Source of the DNA: Strongylocentrotus purpuratus | Taxonomy: Eukaryota; Echinodermata; Echinoidea; Camarodonta; Strongylocentrotidae | DNA length: 64,000 bases | Assembly (NCBI RefSeq): GCF_000002235.5 | Contig: NW_022145609.1 | Location: forward strand, 39,056,630 to 39,120,629 | Direction of reading: 5' to 3' | Shown: positions 63,131 to 64,000 of the stretch, in pieces | How positions within the stretch are numbered: position 1 is the stretch's first letter | How the letters are laid out: every line of letters starts with the position of its first letter | Made by a program: the position numbers and the translations under genes | Notes under the pieces: generated by a model | What the model was told of the DNA's origin: nothing | Database searches by the model: none | What the model saw: the letters and a program-made list of their open reading frames with translations, nothing else

Positions 63131-64000
63131 AAATCCTTGATAAAGCTAAGGCCCAAAAAAATAAATCATTTGGTTGTCCTCGATTGCTTTTCTGGAGTAG
63201 GGGCGGGCGAGCGGATTTTTTTCTTCATTTTTGGGGGGTCTTTTTTGGATTTTTTTGAAAAGAAATATTTTTAAATTAAAAATTAAAAATATCATTGGGA
63301 TGTCAAGCATTCAAACAAACGAAGTCAATAAAACACTTTAATATGGTAAATGACTATAATGTACAATGAATATCAAGACCAACACAGAAAGTATTTTTGG
63401 CTTTAAAATACAGCACCTTTTAAATCCCAACTGTACTACTTATAGCTATTTGCGCCCTCTATATAGCAAACAATGCCTAATCTGTGACCATTGGTCCTCC
63501 ATGATCCGCTCTATCTTATGTTAACTGAGAGCTGATTTGATTTCCTGTAAACTAGTACAGTTGGGCTTTAAAATGAGTTAAAGAATGCTTAGAACCTGAT
63601 TTGAATGAACGGCATTTGACATAGAAACATACAAATGGCAAGTTTAATAAATACAGAATTGCGGACTGAAAAAGACCAAACTGGCAGCGGGACGGATTTT
63701 GATCATTGCAAAATGCATGAAAAAAAAAAGGGAAAAAAATACAAGCGGCCCGAAAATGACGAGCGGGCTGTCGAGGACAACCAAATGATTTTGTTGGGGG
63801 CCTTAATGCTGCAATCATAATTTGTAAACCTTTAGGTCAGTCAGGAATCCCTTGACTTTTACAAACCGATTGCTTGTAAAAAAAATAAGACATGTTTGAG
63901 TTTAAACCCTCACCCTACTCCCTCTGTAATAAACCTAACCTCTCTTTACCTATAGGCCAAGAACAAATTATTGTAAAAAAAAACTTTCGTATACAGAGCT
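63131..64000. other. AT-rich end of window, nothing recognised
   Basis: No exon, repeat family or RNA gene was supported; the small frames here look random. Confidence 0.5.

Overview
The window looks like animal nuclear DNA from a marine deuterostome, most likely an echinoderm and probably a sea urchin. This is inferred from the large scavenger-receptor cysteine-rich (SRCR) genes with phase-1 domain exons, the tRNA-headed SINEs, a Ty3/gypsy element, and many short hAT-like and piggyBac-like elements carrying G/C homopolymer runs. No database search was possible, so the species call is inference.

The main content is two SRCR genes on the minus strand, arranged head to tail. Gene A starts at a signal-peptide exon (40057-40183). 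After an ~8 kb intron full of transposons it runs through 26 further exons to a stop codon at 5162. Its exon lengths sum to 6480 nt, giving a predicted secreted protein of about 2159 residues: a signal peptide, a short linker and 20 six-cysteine SRCR domains, with no membrane anchor. Fourteen domains are single phase 1-1 exons. Six are split by an internal intron, at five different places in the domain.

Gene B has a nearly identical signal-peptide exon at 62163-62289 with a matching upstream region. It is followed by six very similar SRCR exons (60.2, 58.4, 55.8, 48.8, 47.4 and 45.8 kb). The last of these ends in an in-frame TAA just before the donor site used by its homologue. The 58.4 kb exon has lost one base. 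Gene B exons and introns resemble gene A domains SRCR3 and SRCR4 (28.4-29.3 kb), so gene B appears to have grown by recent tandem duplication of that exon-intron unit next to a copied promoter and leader exon.

Layout: 1-0.9 kb satellite-like repeat; 1.28-2.16 kb two decayed EGF-like exons on the plus strand; 4.3-4.6 kb SINE; 4.8-32 kb gene A SRCR exons with SINEs and small transposons in introns; 32-40 kb gene A intron 1 (inverted repeat, nested hAT-like element, five-copy tandem repeat, 5'-truncated CR1/Jockey-like LINE); 40-41.3 kb gene A leader exon and upstream region; 41.3-45.8 kb mostly featureless with a LINE relic; 45.8-62.3 kb gene B, carrying a young, whole-looking Ty3/gypsy element (50.3-55.7 kb) and several small transposons in introns; 62.3-63.1 kb gene B upstream region; then nothing recognised to the end.

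Exon boundaries were read by eye from GT/AG sites, reading phase and domain fit; they are not backed by transcript data.
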